A program made the translations under genes and the position numbers. Below the pieces are notes generated by a model. That model was not told the origin of the DNA and did not search any database. It saw nothing but the letters and a program-made list of their open reading frames with translations. Positions 8,586 through 17,419 of a DNA stretch of 64,000 nt are shown here, one piece after another (the first letter of the stretch is position 1; every line of letters starts with the position of its first letter). The stretch is taken from contig NZ_NNBL01000016.1 of assembly GCF_002803065.1 (NCBI RefSeq), positions 114,639 to 178,638 of the forward strand, written 5' to 3'. Source of the stretch: Streptomyces sp. CB01635. Its GTDB lineage: Bacteria > Actinomycetota > Actinomycetes > Streptomycetales > Streptomycetaceae.

Positions 8586-11354
8586 ATGGGTGACACACCC
8601 GCCAATCCGCCTGCTGGGGCGTCCGGTTCACCGGTCGCCGGCGTGTACAGCAGCGTCCGTCAGCTGCGTGCCGACGCCTGGAGCTCGCTGACCGAACTCG
8701 CACGCCAGTGGGCGTCCGACACCTCCGGCGCAGCCCACCGGCAGTCGACGCAGGAGCTCCTGGACGGACTCTTCCGGCAGTTGCTGCCGATCGAGAACTG
8801 CTGGGCCTTCCCCGGCAAGACCGCCTTCGCCGAACTGCGTCGCCTGCGCACGGCCGAGGACCGGTACGGCCTGGCCCGGCGCACGGACGAACTGCATCGC
8901 GCCCTCGGCACGGAGTCGTACCGCGGCGCGACGCCCCGCCCGGCCGAACCGACCGCTCCGGCCGGGGAAGAGCCGCTGCCGGGCGGGACAACGCCCAAGC
9001 CGTACTTCGAGGTCCTCGTCGTCGGCGAACTGACCGCGGCGGAGGAGGAGGCGCTGCGCGTCTCGCTGCGCGGCCGGCGCCGCGCCGAGGACGAGTTCGT
9101 GTACGAGATCGTCGTCGCGCCCAGCTTCGAGGACGCGGCGATGGCGGTCCTGGTCAACCCCGGTCTGCAAGCCGTGGTCATCCACCGGAGGTTCGCCGAC
9201 CGGTCCCCGTACGACCTGAGCGTCGTCGCCGGCCTCGTCGAACAGCCGCCGGTCGACCCGTACGCGCAGGACGGGCCCTACGAGCAGCGGGCTCAGGCGC
9301 TCGGCGCGCGGCTCCTCGAACTGCGGCCCGAGATCGACCTCTATCTCATGACCGACGGCTCGGTGGAACGGATCGCCGGCGTGCTGAGCAGCGGATTCGC
9401 CCGGGTCTTCCACGCGCGCGAAGGGCTGCTCGAACTCCACCTGTCGATCCTGCACGGCGTCCGCGAACGCTTCCGCGCACCGTTCTTCACCGCGCTCAGA
9501 GCACACAGCAGACGCCCGACCGGTGTCTTCCACGCCCTGCCCATCTCCCGCGGAACCTCGCTGCTGACCTCGCACTGGATCCCTGAGATGGTCGAGTTCT
9601 ACGGGCTGAACATCTTCCTCGCCGAGACCTCCGCCACCTCGGGCGGCCTCGACTCCCTGCTGGAGCCGACGGGCCCGCTGCGGGAAGCCCAGGACCTCGC
9701 CGCCAGGACGTTCGGCGCCCGGCAGTCGTACTTCGTCACCAACGGCACGTCCACCGCCAACAAGGTCGTCGTACAGGCCCTGGTGCGGCCGGGCGACATC
9801 GTCCTGGTGGACCGCAACTGCCACAAGTCCCACCACTACGGACTGATGCTCGCCGGCGCCCAGGTGGTCTACCTCGACGCCTATCCCCTGGACCGCTACG
9901 GCATGTACGGCGCCGTGCCCGTGAAGGAGATCAAGCGCAAGCTGCTGGAGCTGCGGCGGGCCGGGCTCCTCGACCGCGTCAAGATGCTGATGCTGACCAA
10001 CTGCACCTTCGACGGCATCGTCTACAACCCGACGCGGGTGATGGAGGAGTGCCTGGCACTCAAGCCCGATCTGGCGTTCCTCTGGGACGAGGCATGGTTC
10101 GCCTTCGCCCGCTTCCACCCGGTCTACCGCCGGCGCACCGCCATGGCCGCTGCCCGCACCCTCACGGCAAGCCTGCGCGGCCAGGACCTCGCCGACCGGT
10201 ACGCCCTGCAGCAGCGGGAGTTGGGGGACGACCCCGACGACGAGACACTCCTCGACCACCGCCTCGTCCCCGACCCCGCCAAGGCCCGGGTCCGGGTGTA
10301 CGCCACACAGTCGACCCACAAGACCCTCACGTCGCTGCGCCAGGGTTCCATGATTCACGTCTTCGACCAGGACTTCAGCCACCGCACGGCGGAGACGTTC
10401 CGCGAGGCGTACATGACGCACACCTCCACCTCCCCCAACTACCAGATCCTCGCCTCCCTCGACCTGGGCCGAAGACAGGCCGCGCTGGAGGGCTTCGAGC
10501 TGGTGCAGAAGCAGCTCGAACAAGCAGGAGTGCTGCGCGACGCGATCGATCAGCACCCGGTGCTCAGCCGCTACTTGCGCTTCCTGACGACACCCGACCT
10601 GATCCCGGGCGAGTTCCGGGCCTCCGGCGTGGAACAGCCGCTGCGGACCGGTCTGGCGCGGATGTCGGCGGCGTGGGAGGACGACGAGTTCGTGCTCGAC
10701 CCGACGCGGGCGACCCTGCACATCGGTCTCACGGGCATCGACGGGGACACGTTCAAGCACGAGTACCTGATGGACCGCTACGGGGTGCAGGTCAACAAGA
10801 GCACCCGCAACACGCTGCTGTTCATGACGAACATCGGCACCACGCGCAGCGCCGTCGCCTACCTCATCGAGGTGCTCCTGAAGATCGTCGAGGAACTGGA
10901 GGACCGCAAGGACGAGTTGGGCCCGCCCGCTCTGCGCAGGCCGGACGCCGATGCCGTCCGGGACACGGTCGTCGCCCTGCCCGACTTCAGCGCCTTCCAT
11001 GCCGCCTTCCGACCGGGAGGCCGTACCCCCGAAGGGGACATCCGCCGGGCCTTCTACCTGGCGTACGACGAGACACAGTGCGAGTACCTGTCGGCGGACG
11101 AGGTACGCGAGGGCATGGCCGGCGGCCGGGACGTCGTGTCGGCCACGTTTGTGACGCCGTACCCGCCCGGGTTCCCCGTGCTGGTCCCCGGGCAGGTCGT
11201 CAACGAAGCCGTACTCGACTACATGCGGGCCCTCGACACCCGGGAGATCCACGGATACCGGCCTGAGACCGGTTACCGGGTTTTCACCGAGCAGGCGCTG
11301 AAGGAGCAGCAGACGCTCCTCGAGTCCGGCAACGGCCCCTGGGCGGCGGCCTGA
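8586..11354 (+). CDS. Orn/Lys/Arg-type PLP-dependent decarboxylase
   Basis: A fold-type I PLP enzyme of the Orn/Lys/Arg decarboxylase major domain family. Evidence: FVTNGTSTANKVVVQAL (cofactor-phosphate region), the DEAW motif with Asp501 that pairs with the PLP ring nitrogen, and YATQSTHKTLTSLRQGSM with the Schiff-base Lys579. The C-terminal domain is recognisable from about residue 790. At 922 residues it is longer than E. coli AdiA or LdcC (about 715-755); the first ~130 residues precede the receiver-like wing domain and are unassigned. The ATG has AAGGAA upstream. It diverges from an IclR regulator beside hutH. The substrate amino acid is not predictable; arginine, lysine, ornithine or (by context only) histidine are possibilities. 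Confidence 0.85.
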   Translation: MGDTPANPPAGASGSPVAGVYSSVRQLRADAWSSLTELARQWASDTSGAAHRQSTQELLDGLFRQLLPIENCWAFPGKTAFAELRRLRTAEDRYGLARRTDELHRALGTESYRGATPRPAEPTAPAGEEPLPGGTTPKPYFEVLVVGELTAAEEEALRVSLRGRRRAEDEFVYEIVVAPSFEDAAMAVLVNPGLQAVVIHRRFADRSPYDLSVVAGLVEQPPVDPYAQDGPYEQRAQALGARLLELRPEIDLYLMTDGSVERIAGVLSSGFARVFHAREGLLELHLSILHGVRERFRAPFFTALRAHSRRPTGVFHALPISRGTSLLTSHWIPEMVEFYGLNIFLAETSATSGGLDSLLEPTGPLREAQDLAARTFGARQSYFVTNGTSTANKVVVQALVRPGDIVLVDRNCHKSHHYGLMLAGAQVVYLDAYPLDRYGMYGAVPVKEIKRKLLELRRAGLLDRVKMLMLTNCTFDGIVYNPTRVMEECLALKPDLAFLWDEAWFAFARFHPVYRRRTAMAAARTLTASLRGQDLADRYALQQRELGDDPDDETLLDHRLVPDPAKARVRVYATQSTHKTLTSLRQGSMIHVFDQDFSHRTAETFREAYMTHTSTSPNYQILASLDLGRRQAALEGFELVQKQLEQAGVLRDAIDQHPVLSRYLRFLTTPDLIPGEFRASGVEQPLRTGLARMSAAWEDDEFVLDPTRATLHIGLTGIDGDTFKHEYLMDRYGVQVNKSTRNTLLFMTNIGTTRSAVAYLIEVLLKIVEELEDRKDELGPPALRRPDADAVRDTVVALPDFSAFHAAFRPGGRTPEGDIRRAFYLAYDETQCEYLSADEVREGMAGGRDVVSATFVTPYPPGFPVLVPGQVVNEAVLDYMRALDTREIHGYRPETGYRVFTEQALKEQQTLLESGNGPWAAA

Positions 11355-11566
11355 TCGGTCCGGTCCCCGTGCCGGAGCGCCCTTCTCGTCCGGCTTCGAC
11401 GAATCCGGTGCGGGCACGGGACCAGGGTCAATGCCTCGACACGGGAATTACCGACCGCTTAGTATCCACGAGGCAGGTCACCCACCCCCTCGCGTATCCC
11501 ACACCAGACAGTCGCCGGCGTCAGCCCTGGCAGACAGCGCAGACAGCCGCGACGGAGAGGCCGCCC

Positions 11567-13120
11567 ATGAACGGCGCGCAGTCGCTGATCCGTACTCTCG
11601 TCGGTGCCGGTGTCGAAGTGTGCTTCGCCAACCCCGGCACATCGGAGATGCACTTCGTCGCTGCGCTCGACTCCGTACCCGAAATGCGCGGCGTGCTCGG
11701 CCTGTTCGAGGGTGCCGTCACCGGGGCCGCCGACGGATACGCGCGTATTGCCGGCAAGCCGGCCGCCACCCTGCTCCATCTGGGCCCCGGCCTCGGCAAC
11801 GGGCTGGCCAATCTCCACAACGCGCGCCGGGCCCACACCCCCATCGTGAATGTGGTGGGCGACCACGCCACCCATCACAAGAAGTACGACGCTCCTCTGG
11901 AGTCCGACATCGAGCCGGTGGCAGGTTCGGTGAGCGGCTGGGTGCGGCGCAGCGGCCAAGTCGCGGAGGTCGGGGCCGACGCCGCTGCCGCGGTGGCGGC
12001 GTCGATGGAGGCGCCGGGACAGGTCGCGACGGTGATCCTGCCCGCCGACGCGTCCTGGGACGAGGGCGGTCAGGTCGCCGAACCGCAGCCCTCGCGCACT
12101 TCTGCGGCTCCCGATCCGCAGACGGTGTCATCCATCGCCGACATCCTGCGCAGCGGCGAACCCGCCGCGCTCCTGATCGGCGGCGCGGCCTGCCGTGAGC
12201 CCGGCCTCGTCGCGACCAGTCGGATCGCGAACGCCACCGGCGTGCGTGCACTGGTGGAGACCTTCCCCGCTCGGCTGGAGCGCGGCGCGGGCCTGCCCGC
12301 CATCGAGCGCCTCCGCTACCTCGCCGAGCAGGCCGTCCGCCAACTCGACGGCGTCAAACACCTGATCGTGGCGGGCACCCGCTCGCCGGTGTCGTTCTTC
12401 GCCTACCCCGGCAAACCGAGCGACCTGGTACCGGAGGGCGCCCAGGTGCACACCCTCGCCGATCCGTCCCAGGACGTGGTCGCCGCTCTGGAAGCGCTGG
12501 CCGAGCGAGTGGCCGCGGACACGCTGCCGACCCTGGCCGAGCCCGCCCTCCCGTCCCTCCCGAGCGGCCCCCTCACCGCGAACAACTGGGCCGAAGTCAT
12601 CGGCGCCCTGCTCCCCGCCGGCGCGATCATCTCGGACGAGGCGAACACCTCCGGCGCGGCCCTGCCTGCGGCGACGGCCGGCGCGCCCCGGCACGACGTC
12701 CTCACCCTGACCGGCGGCGCGATCGGGCAGGGCATCCCGGTCGCCACCGGGGCGGCGATCGCGGCACCGGACCGGCCGGTCATCAACCTGGAGGCCGACG
12801 GCAGTGCGATGTACACGATCTCGGCCCTGTGGACCCAGGCCCGCGAGAACCTCGACGTCACCACCGTCATCCTGAACAACAGTGCCTACGCCGTACTGCG
12901 CCTCGAAATGCTGCGGGTCGGCGCCGACCTCTCGGGCCCAGCCGCGAAGACGCTGCTCGATCTCTCCTCGCCCGACCTGAACTTCGCCAAGATCGCGGAA
13001 GGGATGGGTGTCCCGTCGTCACGAGCGACCACCTGCGAGGAACTCGCCGAGCAGCTCCGCCGCGCGTTCGCGGAACCGGGCCCCCATCTGATCGACGCCG
13101 TGGTCCCGCCTCACCTGTAG
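11567..13120 (+). CDS. thiamine diphosphate-dependent enzyme, acetolactate synthase-like
   Basis: A 517-residue ThDP-dependent enzyme of the acetolactate synthase/benzoylformate decarboxylase superfamily. The N-terminal PYR domain has the activating Glu48 in GLFEGAVTGAADGYARI. The middle domain spans about 175-335. The C-terminal PP domain has the diphosphate/Mg motif EADGSAMYTISALW (Glu409, Asp411) ending in NNSAYAVLRLE. The start is ATG 11567 behind GGAGAGG; open sequence upstream lacks family similarity. The DATHHKKYDAPLESDIE segment is typical of catabolic ALS-like paralogues rather than the biosynthetic IlvB, and no small subunit gene is adjacent. It lies downstream of the decarboxylase but 212 bp away, so co-transcription is uncertain. 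The substrate is probably a 2-oxo acid, not identified. Confidence 0.85.
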   Translation: MNGAQSLIRTLVGAGVEVCFANPGTSEMHFVAALDSVPEMRGVLGLFEGAVTGAADGYARIAGKPAATLLHLGPGLGNGLANLHNARRAHTPIVNVVGDHATHHKKYDAPLESDIEPVAGSVSGWVRRSGQVAEVGADAAAAVAASMEAPGQVATVILPADASWDEGGQVAEPQPSRTSAAPDPQTVSSIADILRSGEPAALLIGGAACREPGLVATSRIANATGVRALVETFPARLERGAGLPAIERLRYLAEQAVRQLDGVKHLIVAGTRSPVSFFAYPGKPSDLVPEGAQVHTLADPSQDVVAALEALAERVAADTLPTLAEPALPSLPSGPLTANNWAEVIGALLPAGAIISDEANTSGAALPAATAGAPRHDVLTLTGGAIGQGIPVATGAAIAAPDRPVINLEADGSAMYTISALWTQARENLDVTTVILNNSAYAVLRLEMLRVGADLSGPAAKTLLDLSSPDLNFAKIAEGMGVPSSRATTCEELAEQLRRAFAEPGPHLIDAVVPPHL

Positions 13121-13190
13121 GGCGCTGCTCCGTAGGGTCCCGCCAGACCGGCCGGTCAGTGCACGCCGAGGCACCCGCACCTCGACACGG

Positions 13191-13643
13191 CTACTCGGGC
13201 AGAGGCCGGTCCTGCACCACGTTCTTCATGACGAGGGTGGAGGTCAGGCGCTGCACGCCGGGGAGTTGGGCCAATTGCTGGTCGTAGAGCTGTTGGTAGG
13301 CAGCGAGGTCTGCGGTGGCGACGCGCAGCAGGTAGTCCGGATCCCCGAAGAGGCGCTGCGCCTGGATGACGTGAGGGATGGCGCTCACGGCCTCCTCGAA
13401 GGCGGTGACGGTGTCGCGGTGCTCCCAGCGCAGGGTCGCGAAGACCAGGGCTTCGAAGTCCAGGCCGACGGCCGCCGGGTCAACGACGGCGCGATAGCCG
13501 CGGATGGCGCCCTCGCGTTCGAGATCCCGCAACCGGCGGTGGCAGGGCGAGACGCTCAGCTGTACGCGGGCGGCCAGCTCGGTGATGGTCAGGCGGCCGT
13601 CCAACTGCAGCTCGGTAAGAATTTTCCGATCCATGGCGTCCAT
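13191..13643 (-). CDS. Lrp/AsnC-family transcriptional regulator
   Basis: A 150-residue Lrp/AsnC regulator. The N-terminal HTH is about residues 3-55 (MDRKILTELQLDGRLTITEL, then SPCHRRLRDLEREG-IRGY). The RAM/AsnC ligand domain is about 65-145, including QAQRLFGDPDYLLRVA and the LPGV segment. It diverges from a LysE-type exporter at 13755, the classic arrangement in which an Lrp-like protein activates an amino-acid exporter when the substrate accumulates. ATG 13643 and an in-frame ATG at 13634 are both possible starts. Confidence 0.92.
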   Translation of the reverse strand: MDAMDRKILTELQLDGRLTITELAARVQLSVSPCHRRLRDLEREGAIRGYRAVVDPAAVGLDFEALVFATLRWEHRDTVTAFEEAVSAIPHVIQAQRLFGDPDYLLRVATADLAAYQQLYDQQLAQLPGVQRLTSTLVMKNVVQDRPLPE

Positions 13644-13660
13644 GAGGAAGATTCTCCCTC
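13644..13660. promoter_or_regulatory. 17-bp dyad at the Lrp gene start
   Basis: GAGGAAGATTCTCCCTC reads as GAGG-x-AGA-t-TCT-x-CCTC, with seven of eight base pairs matching around a central T. It abuts the start codon of the Lrp gene. A related CTTCCCTCTC lies just before the exporter. Candidate Lrp autoregulatory site. Confidence 0.4.
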
Positions 13661-13754
13661 AGATGACGAGATCACGGAGTAAAGGCAGGAACACTTTCGG
13701 GCAGATCACACCTAATCTTCCCTCTCAAGCACGGAACGCGAGAGGGACCGATTG

Positions 13755-14372
13755 ATGGACACGACAACAGTGGCGGCATTTCTGGCGGTGGATCTTCTGC
13801 TGGTGTTCACTCCGGGCGCGGACTGGGCTTACGCGATCTCGGCAGGGCTGCGGGCCCGGTCGGTCGTCCCGGCGGTCACCGGGCTGATAGCCGGATACAT
13901 GGGCTACACCCTGCTGGCTGTCGTGGGCCTGGTGGCGATCGTGGCGAGTTCGGCGACCGCCCTCACCGCGCTCACAGTCGCCGGCGCCGTCTACCTGATG
14001 TGGCTGGGCTGGGGCGTTCTGCGGCGGCCGGCGGTCCTGGGCGCGTCCACCGAGCCGATGGCCACCTCGCGCGGGCAGATCATCCTCAAGGGCGCTGGGA
14101 TCAGCGGACTCAACCCCAAGGCGCTGCTGCTGTACTTCTCGCTGTTCCCGCAGTTCATCCGCCCCGCGGACGGCTGGCCGGTCGCCGCGCAGACGGGGTT
14201 GCTCAGCGCGCTCCACATGACGGCGTGCGCCGTCGTCTACCTCGCGGTCGGCGTTCTCGCCCGCACTGTCCTGAGGACCCGGCCCTCGGCAGCCCGGACC
14301 GTCACCCGCGCCTCCGGCGCCATGATGATCGTCATCGGCGGCTTCCTTCTCGCCGAACGCCTGGCCGTCTGA
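13755..14372 (+). CDS. LysE-family amino acid exporter
   Basis: A 205-residue membrane protein of the LysE/RhtB translocator family with about six hydrophobic segments. It starts TTTVAAFLAVDLLLVFTPGAD, matching the family's N-terminal FTPGPD-like motif. GISGLNPKALLLYFSLFPQF (about 114-133) is the family's conserved NPK-FF block. Start at ATG 13755 behind GAGAGGGA; the preceding in-frame TTG is less likely. Divergent from the Lrp-family gene, which probably controls it. The exported amino acid cannot be assigned. Confidence 0.9.
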   Translation: MDTTTVAAFLAVDLLLVFTPGADWAYAISAGLRARSVVPAVTGLIAGYMGYTLLAVVGLVAIVASSATALTALTVAGAVYLMWLGWGVLRRPAVLGASTEPMATSRGQIILKGAGISGLNPKALLLYFSLFPQFIRPADGWPVAAQTGLLSALHMTACAVVYLAVGVLARTVLRTRPSAARTVTRASGAMMIVIGGFLLAERLAV

Positions 14373-14428
14373 CGAAGGCGGCTCACAGAACTCACCCGCA
14401 GAACCCGATGTCCGACGAAGGAGAACAC

Positions 14429-14890
14429 GTGGCAGGCCACGAGCAGCAGGAGCAGGCAAGCACCGAGGTGCAGGAGCGCATCCGGGCCAGTTTTGCCCGC
14501 CAGGGCCTCATGGCCCACCTCGGTGCACGGCTCACCCGCATCGCACCGGGCGTCGTGCACATCGCGCTCCCGGCCCGGCCTGAAGTCACACAGCAGCACG
14601 GCTACTTCCACGCCGGCGCCACCAGTGCCGTCGCCGACAGCGCGGGCGGCTACGCGGCGTTCACCCTGTTCCCCGAGAACACCGAGGTGCTCACGGTCGA
14701 ATACAAGATCAACCTGCTCGCGCCCGCCCTCGGGGACCACCTTGAGGCGATCGGAACCGTTCTCAAGGCCGGCCGAACCCTGACCGTGTGTCAGCTGGAG
14801 GTCTTTGCCGCTCAGGACGACGGCACACGCAAGCTCGTGGCCAACGGACAGCAGACACTGATCCGGGTGAACAGGACCGCCGAGCAGTGA
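14429..14890 (+). CDS. PaaI-like hotdog-fold thioesterase
   Basis: A 153-residue single-domain hotdog protein of the PaaI/YdiI thioesterase type. Motifs: Q-HGYFHAGATSAVADSAGGYAA (about 62-82), corresponding to the HG-hh-G/D active-site helix, and NLLAPALGDHLEAIGTVLKAGRTL. It probably hydrolyses an acyl-CoA thioester in the cytosol. GTG 14429 is chosen for its AAGGAG at 14418-14423; ATG 14408 would add seven residues. Only about 56 bp from the LysE gene, so co-transcription is likely, although no functional link is evident. Confidence 0.85.
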   Translation: MAGHEQQEQASTEVQERIRASFARQGLMAHLGARLTRIAPGVVHIALPARPEVTQQHGYFHAGATSAVADSAGGYAAFTLFPENTEVLTVEYKINLLAPALGDHLEAIGTVLKAGRTLTVCQLEVFAAQDDGTRKLVANGQQTLIRVNRTAEQ

Positions 14891-14908
14891 TCAGGCAGGG
14901 ACCGTACC

Positions 14909-14934
14909 GCCGGCAGGCACCGGGCGCTGCCGGC
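14909..14934 (+). terminator. possible terminator hairpin after the thioesterase
   Basis: GCCGGCAG (14909-14916) pairs with CTGCCGGC (14927-14934), an 8-bp GC-rich stem with a 10-nt loop, 19 bp after the stop. There is no T run, as is common in Streptomyces. Moderate support only. Confidence 0.4.
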
Positions 14935-15065
14935 CGGACTCGTCCACGCCTCTCATCGAGTGTTCCTTCAACCTCATCTTTAGGGTGAGAGTTCGGCGCC
15001 CCTCCGCGACCGGCCACGGGGGGGCAGCGGGTGTGATGGATGGTGCATGACGTGCATGGTGAGGT

Positions 15066-15240
15066 CTAGACCGTGACGACCGGGCCGAAGATCTCCTCTC
15101 GGGCGGCTTCGGCCCCTTCGGGCACGTCGACCAGCAAGGTCGGGGCTAAGAAGTAGCCGGGCCGGTCGATGCCACCGCCTCCGGTCGAGGCACGCATGGT
15201 CGCGCAGCCGCCCGACACCGGCCGGAGAGCCTCCGCCGGA
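15066..15240 (-). pseudogene. aldehyde dehydrogenase remnant
   Basis: A minus-strand frame ending at 15066 reads PGYFLAPTLLVDVP followed by EEIFGPVVTV and a stop. This is the conserved ALDH block that normally lies some 100 residues before the C-terminus. The rest of the enzyme is missing on both sides: upstream sequence loses similarity within about 20 codons, and the stop follows directly after PVVTV. The fragment contains a TTA codon, rare in Streptomyces. It lies immediately downstream of the FadR-type regulator gene. I call it a degraded gene fragment; expression as a short protein is unlikely. Confidence 0.7.
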
Positions 15241-15305
15241 TCAGGCCATCGTCGACTCGCCACCCCGACAAGCGAGTTGGCGCCCTGGCCGACCACAAGC
15301 CACGG

Positions 15306-15977
15306 TCAGATGGCGTCGCGCACAGCCCGCTCGAAACCCTCGACATGCGCACGGGCGATCTGGGCCGCCGCGTCCGCCTCACCGGCGACGATCGCGTCGA
15401 TCAGCGGTCCGTGCTCCTCGACGTGGCCGGCCATGTCGGCGAGCCGGTCGATGAACAGGCACCAGATGCGCGTGGCCAGGTTGTCGTGGCGGATGAGGGT
15501 GTCTTCCAGGTACGGGTTGTGCGTGGCGGCGTAGACGGCACGGTGGACCTTGAGGTCCAGGTGCATCAGCTCGGCCGCGTTGCCCTGCCGGGGGTCCACG
15601 CCAGCCAGCTCGCGCCGTACGACCGTCAGGGCCGCACGGTCCTCGGCCGTGGCCCGCCGCGCCGCGCGGGCCGCGGCCAAGGGCTCCAACTCCAGGCGAA
15701 CTTCGGAGATATGGGCCAGGTCGGTGATGTTGACGTCGGTGGCGAAGGTGCCACGCCTGGGGTACGTGGCGACGAGGCGCTCGTACTGGAGCCGCTTGAG
15801 CGCCTCGCGCACCGGGGTACGGCCGACGCCGAGGGACTGCGCGAGCTGGTCCTCGTTGATGGGCGCGCCGGGGCGGATGTCGAGCATCACGAGCTGGTCG
15901 CGGATGGCGCGGTAGGCGCGCTCGGCGAGGGACAGCTCCTCGCCACCGACTGCCGGCTCGGTCGCCACGTGCTGCAC
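15306..15977 (-). CDS. GntR/FadR-subfamily transcriptional regulator
   Basis: A 223-residue regulator with an N-terminal winged helix (about 15-80: AERAYRAIRDQLVMLDIRPG, GVGRTPVREALKRLQYERLV) and a C-terminal all-helical FCD ligand domain (about 90-215) with R-ELEPLAAARAA, the metal-type His in DLKVHRAVYAATHNPYLED, and HGPLIDAIVAGEADAAA. The start is GTG 15977 behind AAGGGGG. It diverges from glyA and the sarcosine oxidase operon, so it most likely controls sarcosine/glycine catabolism. An AT-rich palindrome sits in the shared promoter. Confidence 0.92.
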   Translation of the reverse strand: MQHVATEPAVGGEELSLAERAYRAIRDQLVMLDIRPGAPINEDQLAQSLGVGRTPVREALKRLQYERLVATYPRRGTFATDVNITDLAHISEVRLELEPLAAARAARRATAEDRAALTVVRRELAGVDPRQGNAAELMHLDLKVHRAVYAATHNPYLEDTLIRHDNLATRIWCLFIDRLADMAGHVEEHGPLIDAIVAGEADAAAQIARAHVEGFERAVRDAI

Positions 15978-16025
15978 GAGGCCCCCTTGACCTGTCCCAT
16001 CGAGGTCCCATACCTTACCGCACAG

Positions 16026-16039
16026 ACTGATATATCAGT
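16026..16039. promoter_or_regulatory. 14-bp perfect palindrome, candidate GntR operator
   Basis: ACTGATATATCAGT lies between the divergent FadR-type regulator and glyA, 34 bp before the glyA ATG. A perfect AT-rich dyad of this size in high-GC DNA fits the short inverted repeats bound by FadR-type GntR proteins. Confidence 0.65.
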
Positions 16040-16072
16040 TGCTCATTAGTCGGCTCTCAGAATGGTGCGCAG

Positions 16073-17419
16073 ATGGCAACGGACGCCCAGTCGATCACCA
16101 CGACCACGACTCCCGCCTCACTCCAGGCCCTCCCGCTCAGCGAACTCGACCCGGACGTCGCCGCCGCGGTCGACGCCGAGCTGCACCGCCAGCAGTCGAC
16201 GCTGGAAATGATCGCGTCGGAGAACTTCGCCCCGGCCGCCGTCATGGAGGCCCAGGGCTCGGTCCTGACCAACAAGTACGCCGAGGGCTACCCGGGGCGC
16301 CGCTACTACGGCGGCTGTGAACACGTGGACGTCATCGAGCAGCTGGCCATCGACCGGGTCAAGGACCTGTTCGGCGCCGAGGCCGCGAACGTGCAGCCGC
16401 ACTCGGGTGCCCAGGCCAACGCCGCCGCGATGTTCGCTCTCCTCAGCCCGGGCGACACGATCCTCGGCCTCGACCTGGCGCACGGCGGTCATCTGACCCA
16501 CGGCATGCGCATCAACTTCTCCGGCAAGCTCTACAACGTCGTGCCGTACCACGTAGGCGAGTCCGACCTGCGCATCGACATGGACGAGGTCGAGCGGCTC
16601 GCGCGCGAGCACCGGCCCAAGCTGATCGTCGCCGGCTGGTCGGCCTACCCCCGCCGCCTCGACTTCGCCGCATTCCGGCGCATCGCCGACGAGGTGGGCG
16701 CCTACCTCATGGTGGACATGGCGCACTTCGCCGGGCTCGTCGCGGCCGGACTGCACCCAAGTCCCGTTCCGTACGCGGATGTTGTCACGACCACGACTCA
16801 TAAGACTCTCGGCGGCCCGCGCGGCGGGGTGATCCTCAGCCGAGCCGGTCTCGCCAAGAGGATCAACTCGGCGGTCTTCCCCGGGCAGCAGGGCGGACCC
16901 CTCGAGCACGTCATCGCGGCGAAGGCGGTGGCCTTCAAGGTGGCGGCGAGCGAGGAGTTCAAGGAGCGCCAGCAGCGCACCCTGGACGGCGCCCGCATCC
17001 TGGCCGGGCGCCTGCTCAGCGACGATGTGGCCGAGGCCGGGATCACCGTGCTCACCGGCGGCACCGAGGTCCACCTGGTCCTCGTCGACCTGCGTAACTC
17101 CGCGCTCGACGGACAGCAGGCCGAGGACCGCCTGCACCGAGTCGGCATCACCGTGAACCGCAACGCGGTGCCGTTCGACCCGCGCCCGCCGATGGTCTCG
17201 TCCGGCCTGCGCATCGGCACGCCGGCGCTGGCCACGCGCGGCTTCGGCGCCGAGGAGTTCCGTGAGGTCGCCGACATCATCGCGGGGGCGCTCAAGCCCG
17301 AGCACCTCGGCGAGGAGCAGGCGGGCCTGCTGCGCGACCGGGTCGAGAAGCTCGCCCACGCTTTTCCCCTATACCCGCACCTGCCCCGCCTGCCCCGCCT
17401 GAACGGAGACGCGGCATGA
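16073..17419 (+). CDS. glyA: serine hydroxymethyltransferase
   Basis: A PLP enzyme interconverting glycine plus 5,10-methylene-THF and serine plus THF. 448 residues. Motifs: ENFAPAAVMEAQGSVLTNKYAEGYPG, YYGGCEHVD, QPHSGAQANAAAMFALL, and TTTTHKTLGGPRGG containing the Schiff-base Lys244. No clear ribosome binding site precedes ATG 16073. It is the first gene of an operon with soxBDAG and purU, with an ATGA overlap into soxB. In this setting it consumes the glycine and methylene-THF produced by sarcosine oxidase. It is probably a dedicated catabolic copy separate from the housekeeping enzyme. Confidence 0.96.
   Translation: MATDAQSITTTTTPASLQALPLSELDPDVAAAVDAELHRQQSTLEMIASENFAPAAVMEAQGSVLTNKYAEGYPGRRYYGGCEHVDVIEQLAIDRVKDLFGAEAANVQPHSGAQANAAAMFALLSPGDTILGLDLAHGGHLTHGMRINFSGKLYNVVPYHVGESDLRIDMDEVERLAREHRPKLIVAGWSAYPRRLDFAAFRRIADEVGAYLMVDMAHFAGLVAAGLHPSPVPYADVVTTTTHKTLGGPRGGVILSRAGLAKRINSAVFPGQQGGPLEHVIAAKAVAFKVAASEEFKERQQRTLDGARILAGRLLSDDVAEAGITVLTGGTEVHLVLVDLRNSALDGQQAEDRLHRVGITVNRNAVPFDPRPPMVSSGLRIGTPALATRGFGAEEFREVADIIAGALKPEHLGEEQAGLLRDRVEKLAHAFPLYPHLPRLPRLNGDAA

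Noticed and set aside
11369..11566. A 66-residue extension of the ThDP enzyme
   Set aside because: Not family-like, and GGAGAGG sits before ATG 11567.
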